Shown here: positions 62,994 through 64,000 of the stretch, in pieces
How the letters are laid out: each line of letters starts with the position of its first letter
How positions within the stretch are numbered: position 1 is the first letter of the stretch
Assembly: GCA_014360755.1 (NCBI GenBank)
Contig: JACIWX010000003.1
Location: 347,678 to 411,677, forward strand
Origin: Chloroflexota bacterium
GTDB lineage: Bacteria; Chloroflexota; Anaerolineae; UBA2200
Reading direction: 5' to 3'
Length of the DNA stretch: 64,000 bases
Program-made: the position numbers and the translations under genes
The notes under the pieces: model-generated
Told to the model about the DNA's origin: nothing
Database searches by the model: none
What the model saw: only the letters and a program-made list of their open reading frames with translations

Positions 62994-64000
62994 TTATGCC
63001 TTGTCTTGCTGCTGAGGAGCGGCTTGCAGTGTTTGGATAATGGCATGGTTCGCAGCGGGGAAGGCATACTCTCCTAGTTCCTCTGGTTTGACCCATTTCC
63101 AGGCAGTGCAACCCAGGTTCTGAGGCTCACCGCTTACGTACTGGCAGTGGTAGGCGTAGAGCGTGATGCGGAAGTGGGTGTAAGCATGGCGTACTTTGGC
63201 GAGGAGCTGCCCCACGCGAATTGCAATGCCAAGTTCCTCGCGCACTTCTCTCACTAGGCACTCTTCGAGGCTCTCTCCAGGTTCTCGTTTGCCCCCAGGA
63301 AATTCCCATAAATTACCCAGCAAGCCGTGCGGGGGGCGTTGAGCAATGAGAATGAATCCATCGCGCCAGATTACGCCAGCAGCGATCTCATCATGCGGTA
63401 TGGTTTTCCTCGGTTGCCGTAGGGGCAACTTTTCCTGGATATTCAACCGCCGCGCCTGACAGGCTTCAGTCCAAGGGCATTGGGCACAGGCGGGTTGGCG
63501 AGCAGTGCAAATGGTAGCACCCAGGTCCATCAATGCCTGATTGAATGCGCCTGCCTGACCCGGGGGAAGCATTTGAGCAGCGAGTTCCTGAATATGTTTT
63601 GTAGCCTTTGAGGGAGATAAATCTGCCTCAATCCCGAACAGCCTGCTGAGCACGCGCTTGGCATTGCCATCTACTGCGGGATAGTCCTGGCTAAAGCAAA
63701 TGCTGAGGATGGCACCGGCAGTATAGGGGCCAATGCCAGGCAATGCAAGGAGGGCGTCGAGTGAATGGGGCAGTTGACCGTTGTACTGTGCACACACTCG
63801 CCGTGCCAATTCGTGGAGATGGCGTGCTCGTGCATAGTAGCCCAACCCTTCCCATGCTTTAAGCACTTTATCCAGGCTTGCCTCAGCCAGAGATGCCCAT
63901 GTGGGAAACAGTCCGAGAAAGCGTTGATAATAGGGGAGCACGGTCTGGACCCTCGTTTGATGCAGCATGAACTCAGCCACCGTGATTGCATAGGGATCGC
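62994..64000 (-). CDS. mutY: A/G-specific adenine glycosylase, 5'-truncated by the window end
   Basis: MutY removes adenine opposite 8-oxoguanine. The frame is open to base 64000: reverse-strand codons before the GTG at 63980 encode DPYAITVAEFMLHQT, the conserved MutY helix with the catalytic Glu, so the true start is outside the window. The HhH region LPGIGPYTAGAI, the VDGNAKRVLSR segment with catalytic Asp, and the iron-sulfur cysteines in CTARQPACAQCPWTEAC (C-x6-C-x2-C-x5-C) are intact. The C-terminal NUDIX-like domain carries the box GKREPGESLEECLVREVREE, full-form with G-x5-E-x7-R-E, the oxoG-recognition part. About 335 residues visible. Confidence 0.96.
   Translation of the reverse strand, partial: DPYAITVAEFMLHQTRVQTVLPYYQRFLGLFPTWASLAEASLDKVLKAWEGLGYYARARHLHELARRVCAQYNGQLPHSLDALLALPGIGPYTAGAILSICFSQDYPAVDGNAKRVLSRLFGIEADLSPSKATKHIQELAAQMLPPGQAGAFNQALMDLGATICTARQPACAQCPWTEACQARRLNIQEKLPLRQPRKTIPHDEIAAGVIWRDGFILIAQRPPHGLLGNLWEFPGGKREPGESLEECLVREVREELGIAIRVGQLLAKVRHAYTHFRITLYAYHCQYVSGEPQNLGCTAWKWVKPEELGEYAFPAANHAIIQTLQAAPQQQDKA

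Overview
The window looks like one contig of a Chloroflexota bacterium, probably class Anaerolineae. This is inferred from habit, not from a marker gene. Exported proteins carry long Thr-Pro linkers, DNRLRE domains and a C-terminal aromatic-LP-hydrophobic-basic tail. There is an inositol-1-phosphate synthase, a duplicated-permease anion-type ABC transporter, a tungsten-type aldehyde:ferredoxin oxidoreductase and GT39/YfhO membrane proteins. Most genes have good Shine-Dalgarno sites and several have near-consensus sigma-70 promoters with 17-18 bp spacers. No RNA gene, CRISPR array, prophage or transposase gene was seen.

Layout. 0-4.7 kb: end of a Gfo/Idh/MocA oxidoreductase, then cutA, tilS, hpt and a secreted DNRLRE protein, closed by a terminator. 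4.7-6.8 kb: a reverse-strand class I/II aminotransferase, divergent from a small Ig-like membrane-anchored protein. 6.9-11.7 kb: pth, mfd and a THEP1-type NTPase, overlapping. 11.8-19.8 kb: a promoter followed by plsX, a NERD-domain membrane protein, a GT39-type glycosyltransferase, a YfhO-like protein and a clan-A-like glycosidase. 19.8-21.3 kb: a reverse-strand orphan helicase-associated protein, possibly leaderless. 21.5-28.2 kb: an MFS transporter, a fused double ABC permease, its ATPase, a frameshifted small membrane protein, an AIM24 protein and agmatine deiminase. 28.2-32.6 kb: reverse-strand CapA-like lipoprotein and an aldehyde:ferredoxin oxidoreductase/ferredoxin pair. 32.7-35.8 kb: inositol-1-phosphate synthase and a FemAB protein enclosed by two inverted copies of a MITE-like repeat.

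35.8-59.3 kb is the accessory highlight. A perfect-consensus promoter drives a 4270-residue surface protein, followed by a 1660-residue relative, a subtilase and an M6 metalloprotease with its own perfect-consensus promoter and a leader of about 310 nt. The giant protein is built from a DNRLRE domain, a golvesin-like domain, three beta-helices, about 18 Big_1-like Ig domains and two DUF11 domains. Three consecutive blocks of about 2.35-2.4 kb repeat the order beta-helix / Big / Big / Big. In five of its Big domains, and one in the smaller protein, an EAES-type beta-sandwich of about 115 residues sits inside the Ig domain. 59.3-64 kb: site-2 protease, surE, a GT2 polysaccharide synthase and the start-truncated mutY.

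Together the accessory genes suggest a cell-surface programme of large adhesive or glycan-binding proteins, secreted proteases, and membrane glycosyltransferases for surface polymers, set among ordinary housekeeping genes. The domain-in-domain architecture and the shared C-terminal tail are the parts I cannot assign to a described system.
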